A stretch of 29,084 nucleotides of DNA from UBA12088 sp964568345. Lineage in GTDB: Bacteria > Patescibacteriota > Minisyncoccia > Phycocordibacterales > UBA12088. The notes under the pieces were generated by a model, which did no database searches, was not told the DNA's origin, and saw only the letters and a program-made list of their open reading frames with translations. The stretch lies in contig CAZMPG010000014.1 in the NCBI GenBank assembly GCA_964568345.1, positions 1-29,084 of the forward strand, written 5' to 3'. How positions within the stretch are numbered: the first letter of the stretch is position 1; every line of letters begins with the position of its first letter. Below, one piece after another: positions 1 through 8,094 of this stretch. Both the position numbers and the translations under genes were made by a program.

Positions 1-1
1 C

Positions 2-10
2 TTATCCACA
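2..10 (+). other. isolated DnaA-box-like nonamer
   Basis: The bases TTATCCACA match the bacterial DnaA-box consensus TTATNCACA. I see only this copy nearby, and neither dnaA nor dnaN is in the window, so it could be chance. It matters only if more copies lie just left of the window edge. Confidence 0.2.
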
Positions 11-87
11 CCCCTGTCCGCTTGACTCGTCCCTTTAATGGGTACTGCGAGCCCCCGCCTGCTGTGGGGATGACCGCAGGCCTTTAG

Positions 88-210
88 CCGCGAGCAGAGG
101 TAGCGGGAAGCAGTCCATTGAATCTGAGCGGCATTTCGGTACCATCGCGAACACGATCCTGGATTGCTTCGTCGCCTCCCGGCGGGTCGGCTTCTCGCAA
201 TGACAACGAC
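88..210. repeat. GGATTGCTTCG-type inverted repeat, copy A
   Basis: The right arm starts at 161 with GGATTGCTTCGTCGCCTCC and continues to a CTCGCAATGAC box around 194-204. A degenerate complementary arm lies at 88-117 (GCGAGCAGAGG followed by GAAGCAGTCCA). The same two boxes occur at 19690-19785. From general knowledge, similar boxes (ATTGCGAG paired with GAAGCAAT) occur as dispersed intergenic repeats in unrelated bacterial genomes. Assigning this copy to that class is an inference. Confidence 0.55.
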
Positions 211-422
211 ATCGGGCTGTTTATGGAAGGCGTGAGCAATTACCTACACTACCCGTCGTGCGCCTTACGTTCCGGCGGTGCGTAGCTGGGGTCGAGCTGC
301 TGCATCCTGCGCTGCATGGCGTCGAGCTGTTGCGCCGGCACCCCGTCGCCCTTTTTCGCCTCAGGGGTGCGGCGTGCACGTTCCCGAGTCGGCACGGCGC
401 TGTGTTCTGGGTGCTGCATACG

Positions 423-884
423 CTACGAGAGCTTCTGGGTAACTAGCTCTTTGACGAGTGCGCCGTCCGCAGTGTTCCCGAGCTCGCGCATGAGGGTTCC
501 GATGATCGCTCCCGCATTACGTTTATCGCGCCCCGCTTTCTCGACCGCTGCATGGACGATTGGCTCAAGCTCCTCGCGGGTGAGGGTGCGGGGCAGGTAG
601 GCGGTGAGCACCTCCGCCTCACGGAGCTCTTGCGCCGCGAGCTCGGGGCGCCCACCGGCGGTGAACTGCTCTGCCGCTTCACGGCGCTGCTTCACAGACC
701 TGCGGATGAGGCTGAGCACCTCATCGTCGGTGAGGGTGTCTTGGGGGGTGCGCTTCGAGGCGGTGAGCTCCTGGGTGCAGAATGCAAGGAGGCCGCGGAG
801 CACCGAGAGGCGCAGCTCCTCGCGCGCCTTGAGAGCGGCGACCATGTCGGCACGGATAGATGCTTGGAGCGATGCTGTGGCCAT
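423..884 (-). CDS. yqeY: GatB/YqeY domain-containing protein
   Basis: This 153-residue protein spans the whole YqeY fold. An N-terminal helical part (ADMVAALKAREELRLSVLRG) is followed by the TDDEVLSLIRRSVKQRREAAEQF helix, a YLPRTLTREELEPIV stretch, and a C-terminal GAIIGTLMRELG segment. The domain is related to the tRNA-binding tail of the GatB amidotransferase subunit, but the function of stand-alone YqeY is not firmly known. The ATG at 884 is preferred over the in-frame upstream ATG at 947. The family begins near the sequence MATASLQ, and the longer start would run through the promoter region. A TATACT hexamer lies ten bases upstream with no Shine-Dalgarno. The gene diverges from the P-type ATPase across 80 bp. 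Confidence 0.88.
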   Translation of the reverse strand: MATASLQASIRADMVAALKAREELRLSVLRGLLAFCTQELTASKRTPQDTLTDDEVLSLIRRSVKQRREAAEQFTAGGRPELAAQELREAEVLTAYLPRTLTREELEPIVHAAVEKAGRDKRNAGAIIGTLMRELGNTADGALVKELVTQKLS

Positions 885-894
885 GGGCGAGAGC

Positions 895-900
895 AGTATA
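895..900 (-). promoter_or_regulatory. -10 hexamer of yqeY
   Basis: TATACT on the minus strand ends ten bases before the yqeY ATG, so the transcript would carry at most a few untranslated bases. No clear -35 element is visible. It faces away from a second TATACT that serves the divergent ATPase gene. Confidence 0.5.
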
Positions 901-952
901 CCACAGTTTGCATTAGGTGCGTTTTCCACTGTCGTGCGGCGTGTCACCCTCG

Positions 953-958
953 TATACT
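953..958 (+). promoter_or_regulatory. -10 hexamer of the P-type ATPase gene
   Basis: TATACT ends at 958 and the ATG begins at 965. The normal -10 to +1 distance puts the transcription start on the A of the ATG. There is no Shine-Dalgarno and no obvious -35. This suggests a leaderless transcript. Confidence 0.55.
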
Positions 959-964
959 TACCGT

Positions 965-3628
965 ATGGACAACCGTCGTTCGTGGGAGTGCATGTCGCTT
1001 GATGCGGTGCGCCGTATCCTCCGAGTGGATACGGTACATGGTCTCACCCGCGAGGAAGTTGCGCGCCGGCGCGCACAGTACGGGGCAAATATTCTCCCGG
1101 GAGAGCGCCGGGTGACGCTCGTCGGCACTATACTCCGCCAGCTTCAGAGCCCGCTTGCGGTGGTGCTCCTTGGTGCAGGTATCGTGACACTCGGTCTCGG
1201 CGAAACGGTGGACGCCACCGTGGTATTTCTTGCACTCGCGCTCAACATAGTCGTGGGGACCCTCCAAGAGGGGCGCGCGTCGCGTGCATTCGAGGCGCTC
1301 CAGGCATCACAGGAGCAGCATGCGATCGTGGTGCGCGATGGAGCGCGGTGCAACATACCCGCGAGCGAGGTGGTGCCGGGCGACCTCCTCGTGCTTGAGG
1401 GTGGGTATCGGGTGCCTGCCGATGTGCGGGTCGTAGAGGAGAAAGACCTCACCACGAACGAAGCCGCGCTCACCGGTGAATGGCTTGCGGTCGCGAAGGA
1501 TGCGGGGAAGATGGAGGGCGCGGTGCCGCTTGCCGAGCGCACAAATATGGCCTGGATGGGGACGCTCATCGAATCAGGGTACGGCACGGGTGTCGTGGTG
1601 GCGACCGGTGCAGTAACAGAGCTCGGACGCATCGCCGGTGCGCTCGGTGCGGGCAATGAGCCCACACCGCTCCAGGTGAGTATACTTTCGGTAGCACGCT
1701 TCCTCTCGTATGCAGTTGGAGTCGCACTGGTCATCATCATGGCTATCGGGCTCCTGCGCGGTGAGCCGTTCGGCGAGCTTCTCCTCATTGCGATAGCGGT
1801 TGCGGTAGCGACGATTCCCGCTGGTTTACCCACTGCACTTACCGTTGTGCTTGCGATTGGTATGGAGGCCATCCTGAAACGTGGTGGCCTCGTGCGTAAT
1901 CTCCTTGCAGCTGAGACACTTGGCTCCACCACAGTCATCTTGACCGACAAGACAGGCACCCTTACCGAGGCGCGCATGAAGCTTGCGGGAATCTATACAA
2001 GCGAAGGCATTTGTGAGGGTGTGCTGACACCCGGCCACAATGACAACCATGCGCTCCTGTCAATGGCGGTTATGGCGTCAGATGCCTTTGTGGAGGAAAG
2101 TACGACCGCCCCCGCTAAGCTCATCGTCCATGGACGTCCTATCGAAAAGGCTCTTGTGGTAGGAGGGCTTGAGGCCGGTATTGTGCGAGAGCAGCTCCTC
2201 AGTGCGAGCCCACAGCTCGATCACCTCCAATTTACGTCAACGCGTCGGTACGCAGTGTCCCTCCATGAGGTGGCAGAAAAGCGTCGCGCGGTACTGACCG
2301 GTGAACCTGAGCTCCTTCTTTCCCTTGCGGCACGTGTGTATAAGCGCGGTCGTGCTATCAAGGTACAAGCCGCACACCGTCGCTCGTTTGCAGAAGCGCT
2401 TGCAGCAGCAACGGGGAAGGGCATGCGCCTCATTGGGGTCGGGTATTACGATACCGATGATAGCGCGCTCACGGAATGCGGCTTTGACCGTAGTGATCTT
2501 GCGCGAGATCTTGTCTTCGTGGGTTTGCTTGCATTTGATGATCCGGTGCGGAGTGACGTATCGGGATCCATTCATGCAGCGCAGGAAGCCGGAGCGCGGG
2601 TCATCATGCTGACCGGTGATAATCCGCACACCGCACGGCACATCGCGTCGCAGGTCGGTATCATTACCCCGGGTGACGAGCTCGTGCTCACCGGGTCAGA
2701 GCTTGATCCCCTCGACGACCAATCGCTTTACACAAGACTTCAGGATGCCCGCGTGGTTGCTCGTGCGCTTCCTGAGCACAAGTTGCGCATTGCGCGAATC
2801 CTCAAGCGCAATGGTGAGGTGGTAGCGATGACGGGCGATGGCGTGAACGATGCGCCGGCACTCCGCGCCGCGAGCATCGGTATTGCGGTCGGTGCGGGGA
2901 CCGAAGTTGCGAGGGAGGCGAGCGATCTCATTCTCCTCGGTAATAGTTTTTCGGTCATTGTCGCCGCCATTGAAGAGGGGCGCCTCATTCTTGACAACCT
3001 CAAGAAGATTGTCGCCTACCTCCTCTCGACCTCATTCAGCGAGATATTCCTCATCATGGGTGCACTCCTCGGTGGCGCTCCGTTGCCGCTCATGCCTGTA
3101 CAGATACTGTGGGCAAATATTGTCGGAGGAGACCTCATGAGCTTTTCCTTTGCCTTTGAGCGGAAGGATCCGCAGGCAATGCATCGCAATCCACGAAGCA
3201 ATGAATCGCGCACCGTTCTCACGCGAGAGTTGGTACAGCTCATCGTGCTCCTCTCGGTAGTGACCGGACTCCTCACGGTGCTGCTCTACTACGGTCTCAT
3301 GGCGTACGGCATGCCACTCGGCGAGTTACGCACGCTCATTTTTGTCGCGCTCACGCTCGACTCCTTTTTCTTCGCATTCTCGCTCAAGTCGCTCCACGTG
3401 CCGGTGTGGCGGATAGACCTCACCTCGAATCGCTACCTTCTCGCTTCGTTCCTCGTGAGTCTCGCACTTCTCCTTGGGGCGTTCTTCGTGCCGCCGCTTG
3501 CTCGGCTCCTCGCGCTCGAGCCGCTCAGTCCTCTTGCGAAGCTTGTCCTCTGCGCGGTCGGGGTCGTGAACCTCGTGACGATTGAGATTTTGAAGCATGT
3601 GCTGTTTAGAGAGAAAAGTGAAAAGTGA
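965..3628 (+). CDS. P-type (HAD-IC) cation-transporting ATPase
   Basis: This 887-residue membrane pump has all P2-type ATPase landmarks. The actuator motif TGE is at residues 170-172, phosphorylation motif DKTGTLT starts at D328, and hinge motif TGDGVNDAP is at 623-631. Hydrophobic segments occur near residues 60-100 and 240-310, with more across 700-880. It should couple ATP hydrolysis to cation movement across the cytoplasmic membrane. The ion is uncertain. The M4 motif reads PAGLP (285-289) where calcium pumps have PEGLP, and M6 reads N718-I-V-G-G-D723 instead of the SERCA-like N-x-x-T-D. The start at 965 is chosen over an upstream ATG (917) because the TATACT at 953-958 would lie inside the longer ORF. 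The last residues, ending REKSEK, and the TGA stop come from the hairpin repeat at 3608. Confidence 0.9.
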   Translation: MDNRRSWECMSLDAVRRILRVDTVHGLTREEVARRRAQYGANILPGERRVTLVGTILRQLQSPLAVVLLGAGIVTLGLGETVDATVVFLALALNIVVGTLQEGRASRAFEALQASQEQHAIVVRDGARCNIPASEVVPGDLLVLEGGYRVPADVRVVEEKDLTTNEAALTGEWLAVAKDAGKMEGAVPLAERTNMAWMGTLIESGYGTGVVVATGAVTELGRIAGALGAGNEPTPLQVSILSVARFLSYAVGVALVIIMAIGLLRGEPFGELLLIAIAVAVATIPAGLPTALTVVLAIGMEAILKRGGLVRNLLAAETLGSTTVILTDKTGTLTEARMKLAGIYTSEGICEGVLTPGHNDNHALLSMAVMASDAFVEESTTAPAKLIVHGRPIEKALVVGGLEAGIVREQLLSASPQLDHLQFTSTRRYAVSLHEVAEKRRAVLTGEPELLLSLAARVYKRGRAIKVQAAHRRSFAEALAAATGKGMRLIGVGYYDTDDSALTECGFDRSDLARDLVFVGLLAFDDPVRSDVSGSIHAAQEAGARVIMLTGDNPHTARHIASQVGIITPGDELVLTGSELDPLDDQSLYTRLQDARVVARALPEHKLRIARILKRNGEVVAMTGDGVNDAPALRAASIGIAVGAGTEVAREASDLILLGNSFSVIVAAIEEGRLILDNLKKIVAYLLSTSFSEIFLIMGALLGGAPLPLMPVQILWANIVGGDLMSFSFAFERKDPQAMHRNPRSNESRTVLTRELVQLIVLLSVVTGLLTVLLYYGLMAYGMPLGELRTLIFVALTLDSFFFAFSLKSLHVPVWRIDLTSNRYLLASFLVSLALLLGAFFVPPLARLLALEPLSPLAKLVLCAVGVVNLVTIEILKHVLFREKSEK

Positions 3629-3690
3629 AAAGAGACAACGTCACGTTCTTTCCTCTTAGCACCTTTCTCTTTTTCCTTTCATCTTTTCTC
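3608..3690. repeat. purine/pyrimidine hairpin repeat, copy 1
   Basis: A polypurine left arm (GAGAGAAAAGTGAAAAGTG) and a polypyrimidine right arm (TTTCTCTTTTTCC, ATCTTTTCTC) flank a core at 3636-3664. That core includes ACGTCACGTTC and CTCTTAGCAC. It contains the stop codon of the ATPase gene and occupies most of the gap to rmuC. It would fold into a long hairpin in RNA and could act as a terminator. Confidence 0.85.
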
Positions 3691-3734
3691 CCCGTGCTTC
3701 GTCCTGAAAACTGCGCTACTATTTCTCCTACGCC

Positions 3735-4790
3735 ATGGACCCCACTACCACCATACTCGCACTCGTCACACTCGCGTTCGCCGTGGTGCTCACGATTGTA
3801 TTGCTCCGTAGGCAGCACAACGACGGGGGTGCTGTAGAGCTCCTCCAGCGTGAGCTCCAGGAACTTACGCGGACACTCGATACGCGCCTCACCGAGAGCT
3901 CGCGCCAGGTGCATCACTCCCTTACGAGCCAGCTCGGCGAGTCGGCGCGTCTCATTCGCGAGGTCACCGCGGGGCTCACGAAGCTCGACGAGACGAACCG
4001 CCAGGTGGTGTCCTTTGCCGACGAGCTCCAGAACCTCCAGGACATCCTCAAGAACCCGAAGCAGCGGGGTGTGCTCGGTGAGTACTACCTCGAAACGGTG
4101 CTCAAAAACGTACTGCCACCTGGCCGCTTCGAGCTCCAGTACGCATTCGCCGATGGCCAGATCGTCGACGCCGCGATCTTCCTCGATAAGGGCCGCATTG
4201 TGCCGGTGGACTCGAAGTTTTCGCTCGAGAACTACAACCGCCTCCTCGCGACCCGCGACCCGGGTGAGCGCGAGCGGATCGAGAAGGTCTTTCGCGCCGA
4301 CCTCAAGCAGCGCATTGACGAGACCGCGAAGTACATTCGGCCCGACGAGCATACGATGGACTTCGCGTTCATGTTCATCCCGAGCGAGGGTGTGTACTAC
4401 GACCTCCTTGTGAACCAGGTGGGGTCGGTGAAGTCCTCTTCGCGTGACCTCCTCGAGTACGCATTTCGAGACAAGAAGGTCATCATCGTGTCGCCGACGA
4501 GCTTCCTCGCGTACCTCCAGACGGTGCTCCAGGGTCTTCGGGCGCTCGAGATAGAGGAGGGTGCGAAGGAGATACGGAAGCGGGTCGAAGAATTGGGTCG
4601 GCACCTTGCCGCATACACGGAGTACTACGGAAAGGTGGGATCAGCGCTCCAGACGACCGTCAACCACTACAACGCAGCGGGGAAGGAGCTCCGTAAGGTG
4701 GACAAAGACGTGCTCCGTATCACCGGCGCCTCGCCCGAGCTTGCGGTACCGGCGCTCGAGGGGCCAGAGCGAGAGACAGGAGAAAAGTGA
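3735..4790 (+). CDS. rmuC: DNA recombination protein RmuC
   Basis: The 351-residue protein starts with one membrane-spanning helix (about residues 6-24). A coiled-coil region to about residue 85 leads into the RmuC domain, which includes LKNPKQRGVLGEYYLETVL and the predicted PD-(D/E)XK-like nuclease core at VDAAIFLDKGRIVPVDSKF, with D159 and K161. RmuC limits inversions and other rearrangements at short repeats; its exact biochemistry is inferred from this nuclease-like fold. The length is typical for small RmuC proteins. No Shine-Dalgarno precedes the ATG. A TACTAT hexamer lies at 3717-3722. The C-terminal ERETGEK tail and stop lie in hairpin copy 2, read in a different frame from copy 1. 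Confidence 0.9.
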   Translation: MDPTTTILALVTLAFAVVLTIVLLRRQHNDGGAVELLQRELQELTRTLDTRLTESSRQVHHSLTSQLGESARLIREVTAGLTKLDETNRQVVSFADELQNLQDILKNPKQRGVLGEYYLETVLKNVLPPGRFELQYAFADGQIVDAAIFLDKGRIVPVDSKFSLENYNRLLATRDPGERERIEKVFRADLKQRIDETAKYIRPDEHTMDFAFMFIPSEGVYYDLLVNQVGSVKSSSRDLLEYAFRDKKVIIVSPTSFLAYLQTVLQGLRALEIEEGAKEIRKRVEELGRHLAAYTEYYGKVGSALQTTVNHYNAAGKELRKVDKDVLRITGASPELAVPALEGPERETGEK

Positions 4791-4845
4791 AAAAAGGAAA
4801 GAGTGTCGTCCTCCCTCTTTTCCCTTTTTTACGTTCCTCTTCCCC
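4771..4845. repeat. purine/pyrimidine hairpin repeat, copy 2
   Basis: The left arm GAGAGACAGGAGAAAAGTG and the right arm CCCTCTTTTCCCTTTTTTACG surround a short, divergent centre (AGTGTCGTCC) that lacks the conserved core of copy 1. It covers the end of rmuC and most of the gap to the proS promoter. Confidence 0.75.
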
Positions 4846-4858
4846 CTCACTTGAATGC

Positions 4859-4888
4859 TTTGACCTCGCGCGGTGTGTAGGGTAGCAT
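4859..4888 (+). promoter_or_regulatory. proS promoter
   Basis: TTGACC (4859-4864) and TAGCAT (4883-4888) are separated by 18 bases, a good sigma-70-type pair. The hexamer ends seven bases before the A of the proS ATG, so transcription would begin on the start codon itself. There is no Shine-Dalgarno. Confidence 0.6.
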
Positions 4889-4894
4889 GTCAGT

Positions 4895-6163
4895 ATGCGG
4901 CAGTCGCAGCTTTTCACGACGACGCGGAAGGAGGCGCCGGCAGACGAGACCGCGAAGAATGCACAGCTCCTTATCCGTGCCGGGTACATTCACAAGGAGA
5001 TGGCAGGCGTGTACTCGTACCTGCCGCTCGGCGTGCGAGTGCTCTCACGAATCGAGGCGGTCGTCCGCGACGAGATGGACCGCATCGGCGGACAGGAGCT
5101 CCGCATGGCGACCCTCCACCCGAGCGAGCCCTGGAAGCAGACCGGCGCATGGGACAAGGTGGACGTGATCTTCAAGATTACAAGTCGCACCGAGAAGGAG
5201 TACACCGTGGGGCAAAGCGAGGAAGAGATCGTGACGCCGATCGCGCGCGAATACGCGACCTCGTATAAGCACCTCCCGCTCATCGTCTACCAGATAGGTC
5301 AGAAGTACCGCGACGAGCTCCGCGCGAAGTCTGGTATCATGCGCGGCCGTGAGTTCTCGATGAAGGACATGTACTCGTTTCACGAGACGCAGGAAGACTT
5401 CGACCGCTTCTACGAGGTGGCAAAGCAGGCGTACCTCCGGGTGTACTCCCGCTGCGGGCTCGTGGCGAAAGCGACCGAGGCCTCCGGTGGCAGCTTCACC
5501 GACAAGCTCTCGTACGAGTTCATGGTGCTCACCGACGCGGGCGAGGATGACATCCGGTACTGCACGAACTGTTCGTACTGCGCGAACGTCGAGGTGAGTA
5601 GCGAAGCTACGGGTGCTCAGTGCTCACGCTGCGGCAGTGGTACCCTTGCGGAGGCGCGCGCCTCGGAGGTGGGGAACATCTTCGACCTCGGCAAAAAGTA
5701 TGCGCGTGACTTCTCTTTTACCTTCAAGAATGCGGCGGGCGAGGCGGTCGAGCCCATTATGGGCTGCTTCGGCATCGGCATCACGCGGCTCATGGGGGTC
5801 ATCGTTGAGGCTCACGCAGACGACCGCGGGCTCGTATGGCCCGAGAGCGTCGCCCCCTTTGCCGTGCACCTCGTGCGCCTTGGTGAGCGCGAGGAGGTCG
5901 TGCGTGCCGCCGACGCGCTCTACGATGCGCTCCTTACGCAGGGAATTGACGTACTCTACGACGACCGCGACCTCCGTGCCGGCGAAAAGTTCGCCGACAG
6001 CGACCTCATCGGCATCCCCCGCCGCGTCATCGTGAGCGAGCGCTCGCTTGGAGGGGCGTACGAGACGGTGGACCGTGCGAGCGGTACGGTGTCACAGCAG
6101 ACGGTTGAGAGTCTAAAAGACGGAGAGAAAAGTAAAAAGAGAAAAGAAGAAAGAGATGCGTAA
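4895..6163 (+). CDS. proS: proline-tRNA ligase, short form without editing insertion
   Basis: This class II synthetase charges tRNA-Pro. Motif 2 is seen around YRDELRAKSGIMRGREFSMK and motif 3 around GCFGIGITRLMG. An anticodon-binding domain fills roughly residues 320-405. Typical bacterial ProRS is about 570 residues with a large editing insertion (INS) between motifs 2 and 3. This one has 422 residues and instead carries a zinc-ribbon-like pair of cysteine motifs (C223, C226, C229 and C243, C246). Loss of INS would remove cis editing of Ala-tRNA-Pro; whether a free-standing editor exists cannot be seen here. The last dozen residues (EKSKKRKEERDA) are encoded by hairpin copy 3 and do not belong to the family. 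Confidence 0.93.
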   Translation: MRQSQLFTTTRKEAPADETAKNAQLLIRAGYIHKEMAGVYSYLPLGVRVLSRIEAVVRDEMDRIGGQELRMATLHPSEPWKQTGAWDKVDVIFKITSRTEKEYTVGQSEEEIVTPIAREYATSYKHLPLIVYQIGQKYRDELRAKSGIMRGREFSMKDMYSFHETQEDFDRFYEVAKQAYLRVYSRCGLVAKATEASGGSFTDKLSYEFMVLTDAGEDDIRYCTNCSYCANVEVSSEATGAQCSRCGSGTLAEARASEVGNIFDLGKKYARDFSFTFKNAAGEAVEPIMGCFGIGITRLMGVIVEAHADDRGLVWPESVAPFAVHLVRLGEREEVVRAADALYDALLTQGIDVLYDDRDLRAGEKFADSDLIGIPRRVIVSERSLGGAYETVDRASGTVSQQTVESLKDGEKSKKRKEERDA

Positions 6164-6201
6164 CTTCTCTCTTTTCTCTTATCACTTTTCTCTTTTTTCT
6201 C
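6123..6201. repeat. purine/pyrimidine hairpin repeat, copy 3
   Basis: A purine arm (GAGAGAAAAGTAAAAAGAG) and a pyrimidine arm (CTCTTTTCTCTTATCACTTT) flank a short divergent centre. The copy encodes the proS C-terminal tail and stop, and ends six bases before the mreB start codon. Any mreB leader must therefore run through or arise within this repeat. A weak TATCAC hexamer occurs at 6180-6185. Confidence 0.78.
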
Positions 6202-6207
6202 ACACGC

Positions 6208-7269
6208 ATGTCCCTCCTCCACGCACTCTACGCGCCGTTCAGCAACGACATCGGTATCGACCTCGGTACCGCGAACAGCCTCGTGTACCTCCAGGGGAAG
6301 GGTATCGTCATCAATGAGCCGTCGGTGGTTGCGATCAACCAGAAAACGCGACAGGTAGTCGCGGTCGGTCGCACCGCAAAGGAGATGCTCGGGCGGACGC
6401 CGCAGCACATCAAGGCGGTTCGCCCGCTCGTGAACGGCGTCATCTCCGACTTTGAGGTTGCGGAGGAGATGCTCACGTACTTCCTCAAGCAAGCGCAGCG
6501 GGGCACTCGGTCGCTCGTTGGCCCACGGGTGGTTATCGGCGTGCCCTCGGGCATCACGAACGTCGAGTCGCGCGCGGTGCGCGATGCAGCGCGGAACGCC
6601 GGTGCTCGTGAGGTGTTCATCGTCGAAGAGCCGCTCGCGGCGGCTATCGGCATGCGGCTCCCCATCCATGGGTCGCGCGCCTCCATGATCGTCGACATTG
6701 GCGGCGGAACGACCGACGTAGCGGTGATGGCGCTCAACGGGCTCGTGCGCGCAAAGAACCTCCACGTTGCGGGGGATCGGCTCAATGCGGACATTATCAC
6801 CCACCTGCGGGACGAGTTCAAAATCGTCATCGGGGAGACGACCGCGGAGGACCTCAAGTTTGCGGTATGTTCGCTTCACGAAGACGGGGTGCCGCTCGAG
6901 GCTCCGGTACGTGGCCGTGACCTCGTGACCGGTCTTCCCAAGGAGGTGATGATCACCGACGAGGACGTGCGCATGGCGATACGGAGCAGCGTTGATGCCG
7001 TTGTCGAGTCGGTGCGCGCAGTGCTCGAGGATAGCCCGCCGGTCGTCGTGGCGGATATCATGGAGGTCGGCGTGCACCTTACGGGCGGTGGCGCGCTCAT
7101 TCGGGGTGTGCCGGAGCTTCTCGCGGCGACGCTTGATCTTCCCATAAACCTCGCCGACGACCCCCTCGTTTCGGTGGTGCGAGGTACCGGGTTCATCGTC
7201 GAGGACCTTGATCGGTTTCGTGATATACTTCTCGATGAAGATGCTCTCCCCGCATTTGAAACTGCGTAA
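6208..7269 (+). CDS. mreB: rod-shape actin homologue MreB
   Basis: The 353-residue protein is a full-length MreB. Phosphate-1 loop is DIGIDLGTANSLVYL near the N-terminus, phosphate-2 loop is VDIGGGTTD at residues 162-170, and the adenosine loop is HLTGGGALIRGVPEL near residue 290. MreB forms membrane-associated filaments that position peptidoglycan synthesis along the cell side wall. It is the first gene of the mreB-mreC-mreD-mrdA group, and mreC starts inside its 3' end. No Shine-Dalgarno and no strong -10 lies before the ATG, because hairpin copy 3 fills the upstream gap. It may depend on read-through from proS. Confidence 0.96.
   Translation: MSLLHALYAPFSNDIGIDLGTANSLVYLQGKGIVINEPSVVAINQKTRQVVAVGRTAKEMLGRTPQHIKAVRPLVNGVISDFEVAEEMLTYFLKQAQRGTRSLVGPRVVIGVPSGITNVESRAVRDAARNAGAREVFIVEEPLAAAIGMRLPIHGSRASMIVDIGGGTTDVAVMALNGLVRAKNLHVAGDRLNADIITHLRDEFKIVIGETTAEDLKFAVCSLHEDGVPLEAPVRGRDLVTGLPKEVMITDEDVRMAIRSSVDAVVESVRAVLEDSPPVVVADIMEVGVHLTGGGALIRGVPELLAATLDLPINLADDPLVSVVRGTGFIVEDLDRFRDILLDEDALPAFETA
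7224..7229 (+). promoter_or_regulatory. -10 hexamer of mreC, inside mreB
   Basis: TATACT ends at 7229 and the mreC ATG is at 7235. The hexamer is embedded in the last codons of mreB and could give mreC its own near-leaderless transcript in addition to read-through. Confidence 0.5.
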
Positions 7270-8083
7270 GCGTGTGCTCTCCCTCCTCGGGCCGGTTGTC
7301 CCCGTAGCCGTAGTGATGGTGCTTGTTGCGGGGCATATAGGGGTGCCCACCAGCGCAGCAACCGTTGCGCATGCGGTCGCCGCACCCCTCTGGCGCGTGC
7401 GTGATGCCGCTATCGCGACGGTCGTCGCCACGTACGAGTCGCTCGACACGAGCGACGCGCTCGTGCGCGAGAACCAAGCGCTCCACGACGAGCTCTCTGC
7501 GCTTCGGCGTGAGAACTTCATGGCCCGTGCGGTTGTACGCGATACCGCCGCGCTCCGGGCACTCGCCAGGCGTCGCGAAGAACAAGCGCTCCCCGCTGCT
7601 GTCCTCAACAGCGATGCGTACGCGCCGTACAGCTCTTTCGTGGTAGATGTGGGTACGGCGGGGGGAGCTCGTGAGGGGATGCTCGTCACGTCGCCGGAGG
7701 GTGTGGCGCTCGGGAGTGTGCGCTACGCACTCGAGCGTACGAGTGTTGTCGAGAGCTTTGCTGCCCCGGGGGTGGCGACCGATGTCATCGTGCAGGCGAC
7801 CTCGAGCGTGCATGCGCGAATGGAGGGGTATGGTGGTGGCACCATGCGCCTCACGGTGCCGCGCGACCTGCCGGTCGCCGTGGGAGATGCAGTCGTACTG
7901 CCTGACTTTGCAGGGGACCCCATCGGTGCTGTGCGTGACATCGAGGTTTCTGTAGCTGATCCTTATCAGGTTGTGTACGTGGAGAGTGGTGCAAACCTCT
8001 ACGAGCTCCGCTACGTGCTCCTTTCCGACGTGCCGTGGCAAAGTGCTGACGCCAACAGTGCTACCTCGACGTCGCACCGCTAG
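7235..8083 (+). CDS. mreC: rod-shape-determining protein MreC
   Basis: The 282-residue protein has one N-terminal transmembrane helix (about residues 12-35) and a coiled coil containing LVRENQALHDELSALRRENF. The beta-rich MreC domain follows (LNSDAYAPYSSFVVDVGTAGG, then segments around VQATSSVHARMEGYGGG). It is extracytoplasmic and links MreB to PBP2 and the cell-wall elongation machinery. The ATG at 7235 overlaps the mreB end by 35 bases. I prefer it to a TTG-type start at 7208 because the TATACT hexamer sits just before it and the resulting N-terminus (MKMLSPHLKLRK) resembles a positively charged cytoplasmic end. Confidence 0.92.
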   Translation: MKMLSPHLKLRKRVLSLLGPVVPVAVVMVLVAGHIGVPTSAATVAHAVAAPLWRVRDAAIATVVATYESLDTSDALVRENQALHDELSALRRENFMARAVVRDTAALRALARRREEQALPAAVLNSDAYAPYSSFVVDVGTAGGAREGMLVTSPEGVALGSVRYALERTSVVESFAAPGVATDVIVQATSSVHARMEGYGGGTMRLTVPRDLPVAVGDAVVLPDFAGDPIGAVRDIEVSVADPYQVVYVESGANLYELRYVLLSDVPWQSADANSATSTSHR

Positions 8084-8094
8084 TATCCTACGCC

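Larger units (their letters stand above)
1..422. other. gene-free stretch at left edge
   Basis: I see no convincing coding region here. The short ORFs on the plus strand are arginine/cysteine-rich translations with no family resemblance. The stretch holds a degenerate inverted repeat (88-210, listed separately) and a lone DnaA-box-like nonamer at 2-10. It lies beyond the 3' end of yqeY, which is transcribed leftward into it. No tRNA-like cloverleaf or T-tract terminator was recognised. Confidence 0.5.

Noticed and set aside
2..10. DnaA-box-like nonamer as evidence for a replication origin
   Set aside because: One box only, with no dnaA/dnaN neighbour, AT-rich unwinding region or box cluster visible.
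3606..4604. 332-codon open frame on the minus strand opposite rmuC
   Set aside because: Shadow of rmuC; no recognisable motif.
5956..7689. 577-codon open frame on the minus strand across proS, mreB and mreC
   Set aside because: It lies opposite three well-supported genes and shows no family features; GC-rich codon use on one strand creates open frames on the other.
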